A stretch of DNA of 64,000 bases from Oscillospiraceae bacterium. GTDB taxonomy: Bacteria; Bacillota; Clostridia; Saccharofermentanales; Saccharofermentanaceae. A model generated the notes under the pieces. It had not been told where the DNA came from. It saw only the letters and a program-made list of their open reading frames with translations, and ran no database searches. The DNA lies in NCBI GenBank assembly GCA_902787975.1, contig CADAIP010000001.1, positions 1-64,000 on the forward strand, given 5' to 3'. The translations under genes and the position numbers were made by a program. Shown piece by piece: positions 1 to 7,573 of the stretch; the stretch's first letter is position 1, and every line of letters starts with the position of its first letter.

Positions 1-50
1 ACGTTCTTACGCTCACTTCTTCTGGGTCTTAAGCTTTTCTTCTGTGCCAT
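1..50 (-). CDS. rpsK: 30S ribosomal protein S11, N-terminal fragment
   Basis: Only the first 16 codons lie inside the window; the gene runs off the left edge. The start reads MAQKKSLRPRRSERKN, the basic N-terminus usual for S11, which helps form the mRNA exit region of the 30S platform. A GGTGAG ribosome binding site sits just upstream and the start is 16 bases after the rpsM stop, the usual rpsM-rpsK order of the alpha operon. Identity rests on this short stretch plus position. Confidence 0.85.
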   Translation of the reverse strand, partial: MAQKKSLRPRRSERKN

Positions 51-66
51 TTTGACTCACCTCACC

Positions 67-435
67 TTACTTCTTCTTACCAGCAACTGTATGCTTCGGA
101 CCCTTACGTGTACGAGCATTAGTCTTTGTACGCTGGCCTCTTACAGGGAGTCCCAGTCTGTGGCGACGTCCACGAAGGCAACCGATATCTGTAAGTCTCT
201 TGATGTTGGACTGTACTTCTCTCTTAAGGTCACCTTCAACCTTGTAATTGTTCTCGATCTGGTCACGGATCTTCGCAACCTCATCCTCTGTCAAATCCTT
301 GACGCGTGTGTCGGGATTGATGCCTGTATCGGCAATAATCTTATCCGCACTTGTTCTTCCGATTCCGTAAATGTACGTAAGAGCGATTTCAATTCTCTTA
401 TCATTCGGTAAATCTACGCCGGCTATACGAGCCAT
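67..435 (-). CDS. rpsM: 30S ribosomal protein S13
   Basis: This 122-residue protein is full length for S13, a head protein of the 30S subunit that contacts the P-site tRNA. It opens [21 protein letters not shown], has the helix-hairpin region IYGIGRTSA and the basic tail [17 protein letters not shown], all diagnostic. It lies between rpmJ and rpsK as in other Firmicutes. The start is odd: a 25-base stretch covering the start codon and first five codons is duplicated in tandem, so the only good ribosome binding site (GGAGG, 469-473) faces the upstream, out-of-frame ATG at 458-460 and not the rpsM ATG at 433-435. This may be real or an assembly error. The product call is secure. Confidence 0.97.
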   Translation of the reverse strand: MARIAGVDLPNDKRIEIALTYIYGIGRTSADKIIADTGINPDTRVKDLTEDEVAKIRDQIENNYKVEGDLKREVQSNIKRLTDIGCLRGRRHRLGLPVRGQRTKTNARTRKGPKHTVAGKKK

Positions 436-468
436 TTAATGTACCGGCTATACGAGCCATTTAATGTA
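419..468. repeat. 25-bp tandem duplication at the rpsM start
   Basis: Positions 419-443 and 444-468 are identical. The unit contains the rpsM start codon, five following codons and the seven or so bases before the start. Because 25 is not a multiple of three, the upstream ATG (458-460) opens a different frame that ends after 19 codons at a TGA inside rpsM. The spacing from GGAGG to the upstream ATG is 8 bases, ideal; the true rpsM ATG has no Shine-Dalgarno sequence directly in front of it. Confidence 0.95.
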
Positions 469-473
469 CCTCC

Positions 474-672
474 GTATTGGATAAAGTGGTATTAATCTCT
501 ATTTGACACGCGTAAGTCAAGGAACTCCGGGTTAGGGAGCAGCCGCCCTCTCGGAACGGTGGGTAAATATTGATTACTTTTCTTTTAATAATGCTTGTGC
601 GGGAAGGAGCTATTATCCCGCGGTCTTCATTTCAGGCGTACGGGGCTAATTCCGTACTATAAGAAGACCCGT
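474..672 (-). promoter_or_regulatory. Structured mRNA leader between rpmJ and rpsM
   Basis: About 240 bases separate rpmJ from rpsM, far more than elsewhere in the cluster, and contain no ORF of note. In the minus-strand RNA, four hairpins can be drawn: 622-669 (7-bp outer stem GGTCTTC/GAAGACC with a nested 6-bp stem 638-643/652-657), 599-621 (6-bp stem GCGGGA/TCCCGC), 525-539, and 503-520 (TTGAC/GTCAA). None is followed by a T-run, so they are not terminators. Alpha-operon leaders in other bacteria bind ribosomal protein S4 to control rpsM translation; a similar role here is an inference, not shown by any motif I can name. Confidence 0.55.
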
Positions 673-680
673 CAATCTGC

Positions 681-794
681 TTAACCCTGTCTCTGCTTAT
701 GCTTGGGGTCAGAGCAAATGACCATGACTTTGCCGTTTCTGCGAATGATCTTGCACTTTTCGCACATCGGCTTTACTGAAGGTCGTACTTTCAT
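681..794 (-). CDS. rpmJ: 50S ribosomal protein L36
   Basis: This is a 37-residue protein, [19 protein letters not shown] followed by a short basic tail, with the zinc ribbon C-x2-C ... C-x4-H (Cys11, Cys14, Cys27, His32) of the C+ form of L36. The frame stays open 23 codons upstream, but the ATG at 792-794 has a GGAGGTACTAAC ribosome binding site and gives the standard length. It is the first ribosomal gene behind a strong promoter at 863-890, so the rpmJ-rpsM-rpsK part of the locus has its own transcription start. Confidence 0.96.
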   Translation of the reverse strand: MKVRPSVKPMCEKCKIIRRNGKVMVICSDPKHKQRQG

Positions 795-862
795 GTTAGT
801 ACCTCCTGTCGCTGTTATTTTTCCACAACAAATACAGGCGCCTTCTGAGCGCATGCTAAACA

Positions 863-890
863 ATTATAGCAAAATCATTTCGGTTTTCAA
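863..890 (-). promoter_or_regulatory. Sigma-70-type promoter of rpmJ-rpsM-rpsK
   Basis: On the minus strand the sequence reads TTGAAA, a 16-base spacer, then a perfect TATAAT. It is 69 bases upstream of the rpmJ start and directly follows the terminator of the preceding gene. Confidence 0.8.
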
Positions 891-940
891 CTGGAAATTT
901 CATCAGACAGGCACTTTTTTTGAGCATGTTTTCGAAAAAC

Positions 941-965
941 AAAAAAAGAGCCGCCCTAAGGCGGC
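941..965 (-). terminator. Rho-independent terminator after the 259-aa membrane protein
   Basis: A 6-bp GC-only stem (GCCGCC/GGCGGC, loop TTAG in the minus-strand RNA) is followed by TCTTTTTTT. It closes the transcript of the gene at 999-1778 and separates it from the rpmJ promoter. Confidence 0.85.
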
Positions 966-998
966 CCTATTATAGCATCACTTATATGCCTTATCTAC

Positions 999-1778
999 TT
1001 AACCGAAGATACCGCCGGAAGTAGGAAGCGGGATAGTAACCATGAAGATTACTGCGATGAGGAGGCATACAACGCTGACAGCAAGAACGATCTTCTTGTT
1101 TGTCTGGTTCTTGAATACGCCTACGATACCGAGCATGAAGAGTGCTACGCTGTAAAGAACTGTAACGAGTGAGAACTTATCACCGTTAGCGTTGTCCTGC
1201 TGACCCTGCTCGAGAACGAGCTGTGCTTCGTCAAGCTTAGCGTTAGCTTCATCAAAATAGCTCTGGACGAATTCTTCATTAGCGAAAGGTGAGTTGATGG
1301 CCATGCCGCTCTCATCATAGAGCCAAGCAAGAATATCTTCTTCATCGTTAACGCCGTCGTTGAAAGCTTCCTGATCATATCCGATGATAGCTGCCATCTC
1401 ATCTGTGAGGTTATCCTGGCAGAACCACTGGAGCTTCCAGACATATGCTTCGAGTGTCTTTGAATCGTTTGTCTCGTCAGCATAAAGGATGTTGATCTCA
1501 TAATCCATGATCGTATTCCATACGTCCATGTCCTGAGTCATAGACTGGACAGCTGCGTTGTAAAGTGAGTTGCCGTCGCTGGAGAGATTGTTACTTGTAG
1601 CATAGTTTGTTGCCTGGTTACCACCATGAATGGAACCGACATAGCTTGCCCATGCTGTGAGAAGTGCGGTGATACCAAGAAGGATAACCGTGATGATCTC
1701 AAGCTTGTTCTCGTCTAAGAAGGACTTCTTACCCTCAGCCTTCTTCTCTTCTGCTTTTACGTTCTTTTCTTCTGACAT
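999..1778 (-). CDS. Membrane protein of unknown function, 259 aa
   Basis: I do not recognise a named family. The first 25 residues are Lys/Glu rich and cytoplasmic in character. One hydrophobic segment follows at about 31-50 (ITVILLGITALLTAWASYVG), then a roughly 150-residue acidic, mostly helical segment with many Asp/Glu/Asn, and two further hydrophobic segments near 205-222 and 231-249, ending in a short Gly/Pro-rich tail. The middle region is probably outside or in a large loop. It sits between infA and rpmJ, where most Firmicutes have no gene, but has its own terminator, so it may only be a neighbour by position. The start ATG has an AGGAACATTAC-type ribosome binding site. Confidence 0.75.
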   Translation of the reverse strand: MSEEKNVKAEEKKAEGKKSFLDENKLEIITVILLGITALLTAWASYVGSIHGGNQATNYATSNNLSSDGNSLYNAAVQSMTQDMDVWNTIMDYEINILYADETNDSKTLEAYVWKLQWFCQDNLTDEMAAIIGYDQEAFNDGVNDEEDILAWLYDESGMAINSPFANEEFVQSYFDEANAKLDEAQLVLEQGQQDNANGDKFSLVTVLYSVALFMLGIVGVFKNQTNKKIVLAVSVVCLLIAVIFMVTIPLPTSGGIFG

Positions 1779-1800
1779 TGTAATGTTCCTTTCTCAGAAC

Positions 1801-1834
1801 AAAAGCACAATTACCACCCTGTAACTGTGCTTTT
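1801..1834 (-). terminator. Terminator-like hairpin after the 127-aa gene
   Basis: An inverted repeat AAAAGCACA ... TGTGCTTTT extends inward through GT wobble pairs to about 16 bp, with a U-rich 3' arm ending TTTTG. It lies 40 bases after the stop of the 127-aa gene at 1874. Confidence 0.75.
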
Positions 1835-1873
1835 GCTTATGTAGTTACTTTAAAATATTTATTAATTTAAAAA

Positions 1874-2257
1874 TCAAAGTCCTAAAGCGTTGAACTCTTT
1901 GGCTGTATCTTCAACCTGCTTCTCAACGAGCTTGCAGTTCTTACCGCCGATCTTGCTGATGCTGCTCCAGCCGTTTGTAAGTGAATCGAGAGCTGCATTC
2001 TTAAGAGCGTTATCCAAACCTGCCTGCTCAGCCTTGAGGATAGTGAACTTAGCGCCTTCTTCACCCTTGAACCAGCCCTGTGTGATCTGGCACTGGTTGT
2101 TTCTGTCTACTGCAGGGAAAGCAATGATATATGCAAAACCATGCTTAACGAGCTCGGGCTTGCCGGCAGAGAATGTCTCGTCCTTGATTTTCTCGTAGAG
2201 AGACTGCATTGAGTAATTCTCTTTTGTTGTGACCTTGATCTGCTTAATACCTAACAT
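1874..2257 (-). CDS. Small protein of unknown function, 127 aa
   Basis: No family recognised. The product is a soluble, mixed alpha/beta protein without signal peptide or membrane segment; it starts MLGIKQIKVTTKENYSMQSL and ends in a Lys/Glu-rich helix. A Trp-containing core (QGWFKGEEGAK) and a GWSSISKIGGKNCK stretch near residues 95-110 are the most distinctive parts. The ATG at 2255-2257 was chosen because GGAGG lies five bases upstream; the frame itself opens four codons earlier at a TTG. It has its own promoter and terminator and lies between infA and the 259-aa membrane protein, breaking the usual infA-rpmJ order. Confidence 0.75.
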   Translation of the reverse strand: MLGIKQIKVTTKENYSMQSLYEKIKDETFSAGKPELVKHGFAYIIAFPAVDRNNQCQITQGWFKGEEGAKFTILKAEQAGLDNALKNAALDSLTNGWSSISKIGGKNCKLVEKQVEDTAKEFNALGL

Positions 2258-2320
2258 ACGCACCTCCAAAAATTATCACATTCCCATACCGTGCAAGCAC
2301 AGGAATAATCTCTATCGGCA

Positions 2321-2347
2321 AGTATATCACAGATTTAACATTTTCAA
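2321..2347 (-). promoter_or_regulatory. Putative promoter of the 127-aa gene
   Basis: Minus-strand TTGAAA, a 15-base spacer and TATACT. The spacing is short; sliding the -35 by one base (TTTGAA) gives 16. It lies about 65 bases upstream of the start. Confidence 0.5.
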
Positions 2348-2390
2348 ACAAAATATGATAAGTATGTATAGTATTTTAAAAAGAAAATAA

Positions 2391-2421
2391 ACGCGCCAAA
2401 ACCGCTTGGGTTCCGGTGCGT
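2391..2421 (-). terminator. Terminator of the secY-adk-map-infA unit
   Basis: A 13-position stem with GU pairs and one mismatch (arms 2391-2403 and 2409-2421, five-base loop) is followed in the minus-strand RNA by TTATTTTCTTTTT. It lies about 30 bases after the infA stop. Confidence 0.75.
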
Positions 2422-2452
2422 AAAAATCAGTGTTAAAAATGTCCGCAGACGA

Positions 2453-2686
2453 TTACTGCTTGGGCTTCTTCTCGCCTCTCCAGGTAATTCTGCCGCGGGA
2501 AAGGTCATAAGGAGAGATTTCCATTGTTACCTTATCGCCCGGAAGAATCTTGATGTAATTCTGTCTAAGCTTTCCTGATAAATGAGCAAGAACAATGTGT
2601 CCGCTGTCGAGCTTTACCTTAAACATTGCGTTAGGCAATGCTTCATCAACTACTCCCAGTACTTCAATAACATCTTCCTTCGCCAT
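2453..2686 (-). CDS. infA: Translation initiation factor IF-1
   Basis: This 77-residue single S1/OB-fold protein ([20 protein letters not shown]...) binds the ribosomal A site during initiation. The family motif [20 protein letters not shown] and the end [13 protein letters not shown] are intact; the tail (GEKKPKQ) is slightly longer than the usual 72 residues. Its start codon overlaps the map stop by one base (TAATG), implying coupled translation, and a terminator follows. Confidence 0.97.
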   Translation of the reverse strand: MAKEDVIEVLGVVDEALPNAMFKVKLDSGHIVLAHLSGKLRQNYIKILPGDKVTMEISPYDLSRGRITWRGEKKPKQ

Positions 2687-3456
2687 TAAAAACCCTCCTC
2701 ATAGTCATAGGTTGTAAGATACGGACCCTCATCCGTGATCAAAATCGTATTCTCATAGTGACTTGCAGGCTTACCGTCCTGAGTTACTATTGTCCACCTG
2801 TCATCTAACTGTTCGATCTCACGTGTTCCCAAAGTGATCATCGGCTCGATGCAGATAGCCATACCCTTCTTGAGCTTATAGCCGTGACCCGGTCTTCCGT
2901 AGTTGGGTACATCCGGATCCTGGTGCATCGTTGTTCCTATGCCGTGACCTGTAAGTTCTCTTACAACTCCGTAACCGAACCCTTCGCAATATTCCTGGAT
3001 AGCATGTCCGATATCGCCTGTTCTCATGCCGACTTTAGCATACTCAAGGCCGATCCAGAATGACTTTTCGGTGCGCTCAACGAGATCTTTAACCTCAGGA
3101 GCTACATTGCCTACCATGTATGTTCTGCATGCATCTGACTGATAGCCGTCGAGGATCGCGCCGACATCAACTGAAATGATGTCACCTTCCTGGAGTATTC
3201 TGGTCTTTCTCGGAATTCCGTGTACGACCTCATCATTAACTGATGCGCAGATCGTTCCGGGGAACGGAGGCTGGCCATAGTTCAGGAAAGACGGGATGGC
3301 ATCGTAACTTCTGATGATGTCATAGCAAAGCTTATCGACATCGTGAGTTGAAATGCCGGGCTTGATCTCGTCTCTGCAAGCCTTGAAAACATGCTGCAGG
3401 ATCTTTCCTGCTGCCTTCATTTTCTCGAATTCTTCGTTGGTAAGGATTTCTACCAT
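2686..3456 (-). CDS. map: Type I methionine aminopeptidase
   Basis: The 256-residue enzyme removes the initiator methionine from new proteins. The pita-bread fold ligands are all in place: Asp97 (SVDVGA), Asp108 (QSDACRTY), His171 (GHGIG), Glu204 (IEPM) and Glu235 (HYENT), with His79 (VVHGIP) at the substrate site. Length fits the plain type Ia form without an N-terminal extension. It is 19 bases after adk and overlaps infA by one base; adk-map-infA is the standard order downstream of secY. Confidence 0.97.
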   Translation of the reverse strand: MVEILTNEEFEKMKAAGKILQHVFKACRDEIKPGISTHDVDKLCYDIIRSYDAIPSFLNYGQPPFPGTICASVNDEVVHGIPRKTRILQEGDIISVDVGAILDGYQSDACRTYMVGNVAPEVKDLVERTEKSFWIGLEYAKVGMRTGDIGHAIQEYCEGFGYGVVRELTGHGIGTTMHQDPDVPNYGRPGHGYKLKKGMAICIEPMITLGTREIEQLDDRWTIVTQDGKPASHYENTILITDEGPYLTTYDYEEGF

Positions 3457-3475
3457 TTATATACCTGATTTCTAA

Positions 3476-4129
3476 TTAGAGTCCCAAATTCTTAAGGCCT
3501 GCTTCGATGGAAGCGATGCAGGCATCGGAATCAACATTGTTGTTGCCCTCAACGATGATTCCTCTCTCGTTGTAGAAGTCGATAAGAGGCTGTGTGTTTA
3601 CTCTGTATGTCTCAAGTCTCTTGGCAACTGTCTCAGGGTTATCGTCAGATCTCTGAATGACCTTGCCGCCGCATACGTCACAAACACCTTCAACCTTTGT
3701 GGGCATGTACTTTACATTAAAGCTTGCGCCGCACTTCTCGCAGACACGTCTTGTTGTAACTCTGTCCATAATGACTTCGTCATCGCAGATTACATAAACG
3801 ACTGCATCGATCTTGGATCCCTTTGCTGCGAGCATCTTGTCAAGAGCCTCAGCCTGTGCGATGTTTCTCGGGAATCCGTCAAGGATGTAACCCTTCTCGC
3901 AGTCGGGATTGCTAAGACGGTCTTCTACCATTCTGATGGTAACGTCATCGGGAACGAGTGCTCCCTTGTCGATATATGATTTTGCTTCGATTCCGAGAGG
4001 AGTGTTTTCCTTGATGTTATATCTGAAAAGATCTCCTGTTGAAATGTGAGCAAGATTAAACTTCTCTCTTAATACTGTAGCTGATGTACCCTTACCGGAT
4101 CCGGGTGCGCCGAGAATGATCAGATTCAT
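3476..4129 (-). CDS. adk: Adenylate kinase
   Basis: The 217-residue enzyme converts AMP + ATP to 2 ADP. The P-loop GAPGSGKGT spans residues 7-15, the AMP-site DGFPRN is at 84-89, and the LID carries four cysteines (130, 133, 150, 153) forming the structural zinc site typical of Gram-positive adenylate kinases. It follows secY by 15 bases and sits in the secY-adk-map-infA unit. Confidence 0.97.
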   Translation of the reverse strand: MNLIILGAPGSGKGTSATVLREKFNLAHISTGDLFRYNIKENTPLGIEAKSYIDKGALVPDDVTIRMVEDRLSNPDCEKGYILDGFPRNIAQAEALDKMLAAKGSKIDAVVYVICDDEVIMDRVTTRRVCEKCGASFNVKYMPTKVEGVCDVCGGKVIQRSDDNPETVAKRLETYRVNTQPLIDFYNERGIIVEGNNNVDSDACIASIEAGLKNLGL

Positions 4130-4144
4130 AAATAAAACCTCCCC

Positions 4145-5455
4145 TTACTTTTTGTTGTAATTCTTACGTCTCTTTTCTTTGCCTGCTGCCTTGAGCTTCT
4201 CTTCTTCAGTCTTAAGGGCATTGTCGAGCAAAGCCTTCATCTCAAGGAAACCGCCGCCTACTATAACAAGTCCGATTCCTCCGAATACGATCCTACCGAA
4301 TCCGGGGATAAAGCTTAATGCCATAGGCAGTACGCAGAAAAGGATCAGATAGAAGCAGTCTGCGCTGTTCAGATTGTTATAAAGATTCATAAGATACTGA
4401 GAAGTGGGCTTACCGGGCTTGATTCCCTGGATATAGCCGCCATTCTGCTTGATCTGTGAAGACATATCGAAAGGATTGAACTGAAGCATTGCAAAGATGT
4501 ATGTGAAGAATACGAGGAATACGATGAAGAAAGGAATGTAAGCAACACTTGTGGGAAGGTTCTTCCATATGTTTGCCCATCCATATTCATTACCGGGTAC
4601 AACTATTGCAATGATCGCAGAAGGAAGCAGTGTAAGCGTCATTGTGTAAATGATGGGTGTGATGCCTGCCTGTGCAACCTTGAGCGGAATAACCTGGTTC
4701 TGCATTCCGTACTGCTTCATGCCAACTGTTCTCTTTGAGAAGATGATCCTGATCTTCTTCTCACCCATGTTGATGAAGATGACGAAGAACAGAAGTCCTG
4801 CGAGGAGAAGTCCTCCGAAAATAGCATATGTAAGTCCGGGAATGATTCCGAGGTAATATGCGTCATCGAAACATCTTACGAGTACATAGGGAAGATTGCG
4901 GAGGATGCCTGCAACGATGATTACCGTAAGACCGTCACCGATACCTTTTGTGTTGATGAGCTCAACACACCAACCGCAGAAAGCGTTGCCTACTGCGATC
5001 GATACACCGCAGAGAACGATTGCTACCCAGAAATTGATTGCTGATGTAATGGCACCTCTCATGCCTACGCAGTAAAGAACTGCGAAAACAACAGATGAGA
5101 TGATCGAAGCGATCCTTGTGAGCTTTGTGATTTTCTTTGCGCCTTCGTCACCCATCTGGGCAAGAGCTCTGAGCTTCGGAACTGCCAAAGTGACTATCTG
5201 CATTATTATTGATGCTACGAGGAAAGGATAAATACCAAGGCTGACGATCGATACATTCTCCAAAGCCTTCATTGAAAGGACATCGAGTATAAGACCTGTA
5301 CTTCCCCAGTTTGCAACAGTATATGTGGCAACGGCATGATTAAGTCCCGGAACGGGAACAAGCGTGAGCACACAAAGCACGGAAACTATAAGACAAGTAA
5401 AGAAAATCTTCTTCCTTGTTTCCGGGCTGTTTACGCTATCTCTCAAAGTGCTCAT
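4145..5455 (-). CDS. secY: Preprotein translocase subunit SecY
   Basis: This is the 436-residue channel subunit of SecYEG in the plasma membrane, with ten hydrophobic segments, the ALAQMGDEGAKKI loop, the GIGDGL loop after segment 4 and the basic cytoplasmic tail (EKRRKNYNKK). The frame is open 17 codons further upstream; the ATG at 5453-5455 (MSTLRDSVNSPETRKKI) matches the family N-terminus and has AGGAG in front. Normally secY follows rplO in the spc operon; here the upstream neighbour is alr, and a separate promoter (5495-5523) serves secY. Confidence 0.96.
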   Translation of the reverse strand: MSTLRDSVNSPETRKKIFFTCLIVSVLCVLTLVPVPGLNHAVATYTVANWGSTGLILDVLSMKALENVSIVSLGIYPFLVASIIMQIVTLAVPKLRALAQMGDEGAKKITKLTRIASIISSVVFAVLYCVGMRGAITSAINFWVAIVLCGVSIAVGNAFCGWCVELINTKGIGDGLTVIIVAGILRNLPYVLVRCFDDAYYLGIIPGLTYAIFGGLLLAGLLFFVIFINMGEKKIRIIFSKRTVGMKQYGMQNQVIPLKVAQAGITPIIYTMTLTLLPSAIIAIVVPGNEYGWANIWKNLPTSVAYIPFFIVFLVFFTYIFAMLQFNPFDMSSQIKQNGGYIQGIKPGKPTSQYLMNLYNNLNSADCFYLILFCVLPMALSFIPGFGRIVFGGIGLVIVGGGFLEMKALLDNALKTEEEKLKAAGKEKRRKNYNKK

Positions 5456-5494
5456 TAATAGACATTCTCCTTGGTATATAAATAAAGCGTAAGT

Positions 5495-5523
5495 ATTATA
5501 GCGCATCTCTGCGCTTTTTTCAC
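5495..5523 (-). promoter_or_regulatory. secY promoter with a palindromic spacer
   Basis: Minus strand GTGAAA, 17-base spacer, perfect TATAAT, 40 bases upstream of the secY start. The spacer holds the inverted repeat GCGCA-GAGA-TGCGC, placed exactly between the two promoter boxes, a position where a dimeric repressor could act. No regulator is known to me for this sequence. Confidence 0.7.
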
Positions 5524-5556
5524 CGATATATTTATAAAGAAAAAAGAAGTAATAAA

Positions 5557-6687
5557 TCAGCCTCCGACATAGAGTCTTCTGACTCTCTTGCCGACGTCAC
5601 ATGTGATCTCGTAATTGATAGTTCCAAGGGCTTCTGCAAGCTCATCTGCAGATCTCTCGCTGCCGAACACGGTAACCTTGTCCCCTACCTGAGGTCTTGT
5701 CTCAAGATCGGTGGTATCGACCATGCACATGTCCATGCAGATATTGCCGATTATGGGGCACTTCCTGCCTCCGATAACAAGCTCGAAGCCGTTAGAGAGC
5801 TTTCTGGAAAGTCCGTCTGCATAACCGATGCCGACTGTCGTGACCTCAGTGGGGCGCTCAGCCGTGAAGTGTCTTCCGTAGCTTATTGTGGCTCCGACGG
5901 GCACCGTTTTAACGTGGATGACCTTGGCATACCAGTTCATTACGGGCTTAAGATCAATGTCGACAACAGGCGCGGGGCATCCGGGCGGCATGAGGCCGTA
6001 AAGGATGATTCCTGCCCTTACCATATCAAGATGCATTCCGGGGAATCTCAAGATCCCGGCACTGTTGCATATATGTCTCTTCGTAAAGTGAATGCCCTTC
6101 TGCCCAAGCTCTTCGATCTGCTTCATGAAAAGAGCGAACTGCTGATTTGTATATTCGTCGTCATCAGTATCCGCAGCAGCGAAATGCGAGAATACGCCGT
6201 AGGGTTCGATGCCCGGCAGCGTGCAGGCCCTGACAATATCTTCTGTCTCTGTTCCATCTGTCTTAAAGCCGATCCTTCCCATGCCGGTATCGAGCTTTAT
6301 GTGGATCCTGCAGGTCTTACCCTGCTTTACTGCCTCATCAGACAAAGCTTTTGCGATATCGAGCGAATAGACCGACTGCTCGACGTCATATCTGACCGCA
6401 TCTTCAAATCTTGAAGAGTCGGTAAAGCCTAAAGTCATCATCGGAACGGTTATGCCGTGCTTGCGGAGTTCGACCGCTTCATCGATCGTAGCAAGACAAA
6501 GACCGGCCGCACCGCCGTCGATCAGGGTTTTCGCTGTCTCAAGAGCACCATGGCCGTATGCGTCGGCCTTAACTACCGCAAGGATATCCGTGCCGGGAGT
6601 TACTGCTTTCTTTATCTCCTCGAAATTGTGCTTTAAAGCATCAAGATCGATCTCTACGCATGAACGGTCAAAAATATTCTCACTCAT
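5557..6687 (-). CDS. alr: Alanine racemase
   Basis: A PLP enzyme of 376 residues that makes D-alanine for peptidoglycan. The PLP lysine is Lys40 in AVVKADAYGHG and the second catalytic base is Tyr270 in ISYGRHF; the C-terminal beta domain with the GNICMDMCMVD signature is present. The ATG at 6685-6687 has GGAGTG in front and overlaps the end of the upstream nnrD-like gene by 8 bases (ATGAGTGA), so translation is probably coupled. No terminator separates it from secY, so read-through into secY is possible. Confidence 0.96.
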   Translation of the reverse strand: MSENIFDRSCVEIDLDALKHNFEEIKKAVTPGTDILAVVKADAYGHGALETAKTLIDGGAAGLCLATIDEAVELRKHGITVPMMTLGFTDSSRFEDAVRYDVEQSVYSLDIAKALSDEAVKQGKTCRIHIKLDTGMGRIGFKTDGTETEDIVRACTLPGIEPYGVFSHFAAADTDDDEYTNQQFALFMKQIEELGQKGIHFTKRHICNSAGILRFPGMHLDMVRAGIILYGLMPPGCPAPVVDIDLKPVMNWYAKVIHVKTVPVGATISYGRHFTAERPTEVTTVGIGYADGLSRKLSNGFELVIGGRKCPIIGNICMDMCMVDTTDLETRPQVGDKVTVFGSERSADELAEALGTINYEITCDVGKRVRRLYVGG

Positions 6688-7573
6688 CTTCTTCACTCCA
6701 ACCCGCCTGAATGTATCCTTCGTCAAGATAGATCAGAAGGTCAGTCGGTATCATGGCTCTTACGCCGATATCTTCTTTTGCGGCTTCGCCCGCCTTTGAA
6801 TGAATAAACACAGCAGAGCAGGAAGCCTTAACGGGATCCATTCCCTGTGCAAGAAATCCTGTTACAAGGCCTGCAAGAATATCTCCCGATCCGCCCTTCG
6901 CCATACCGCTGTTTGCAAGATCGTTCACGTAGATCTTACCATCAGGCGAAGCGACCAGCGTCCAGCTGCTCTTAAGGATAATAACGCAGTTGTTTTCGCG
7001 GGCAAAATCCAGCGCTAAGTCAGCAGCCTTCTCCTCAACCTCGTCTTTGGGAAGTCCCGTAATTCTTGAAAACTCACCTATATGAGGAGTCAGCACTGCC
7101 GGAATCGCTCTTGCTTTGAGTTCTTCCTTAAGTCTAGACATAACATCGTATTTGCCTGAAAGGGCACCTGCATCAAGGACAACGTTCTTTGCTTCCTTGA
7201 GGAATCTCTCAGTCAGGGCTTCCATGTTCTTGTAATCAGCAGGCATGCCGGAACCGATAAGAACCGAAGATACTGTTTTGCAAAGAGAAGATGCTTTTCT
7301 TAAAGCATCAGAAGTCTTATCAGGCCTTAACTCAAGCATTGCGCAGGGTTCATTGAACCTTATGGCATCAAGAGTCTTCTCATCGGAAAATACTTTTACA
7401 AGACCCGCACCGGATCTTAAAGCAGAACCTGCTGCCATTACTGCAGCCCCTGTCATATATTCGGAACCTGCACAGATAAGCGCTGTGCCAAAAGAATTCT
7501 TGTGTCCGTCTTCAGGTCTTTGGGGAGCAAATCCCGATATCAGTTCTCTGTCGAGTTTTAAGATCTCAGCCAT
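6680..7573 (-). CDS. nnrD: ADP/ATP-dependent NAD(P)H-hydrate dehydratase (YjeF C-terminal family)
   Basis: The 297-residue protein belongs to the ribokinase-like family that dehydrates S-NADHX/NADPHX, repairing damaged cofactors. The family pattern is clear: [13 protein letters not shown] region near 54-61, [13 protein letters not shown] (161-173) and the catalytic GGSGD (227-231, Asp231) followed by [13 protein letters not shown]. The N-terminal epimerase domain (NnrE) found in many fused homologues is absent. Start ATG at 7571-7573 overlaps the metA end by 8 bases (ATGGCTGA). Adjacent nnrD and alr genes are common in Clostridia, so the pairing with alr is expected. Confidence 0.92.
   Translation of the reverse strand: MAEILKLDRELISGFAPQRPEDGHKNSFGTALICAGSEYMTGAAVMAAGSALRSGAGLVKVFSDEKTLDAIRFNEPCAMLELRPDKTSDALRKASSLCKTVSSVLIGSGMPADYKNMEALTERFLKEAKNVVLDAGALSGKYDVMSRLKEELKARAIPAVLTPHIGEFSRITGLPKDEVEEKAADLALDFARENNCVIILKSSWTLVASPDGKIYVNDLANSGMAKGGSGDILAGLVTGFLAQGMDPVKASCSAVFIHSKAGEAAKEDIGVRAMIPTDLLIYLDEGYIQAGWSEEDE

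Noticed and set aside
795..863. N-terminal extension of rpmJ
   Set aside because: The extra 23 codons lie over the promoter; the 37-residue form is the family standard and has the ribosome binding site.
5501..5520. Plus-strand terminator AGCGCA-TCTC-TGCGCT followed by TTTTT
   Set aside because: No plus-strand gene lies upstream; the T-run is the complement of the secY -35 region, so the palindrome is more likely an operator.
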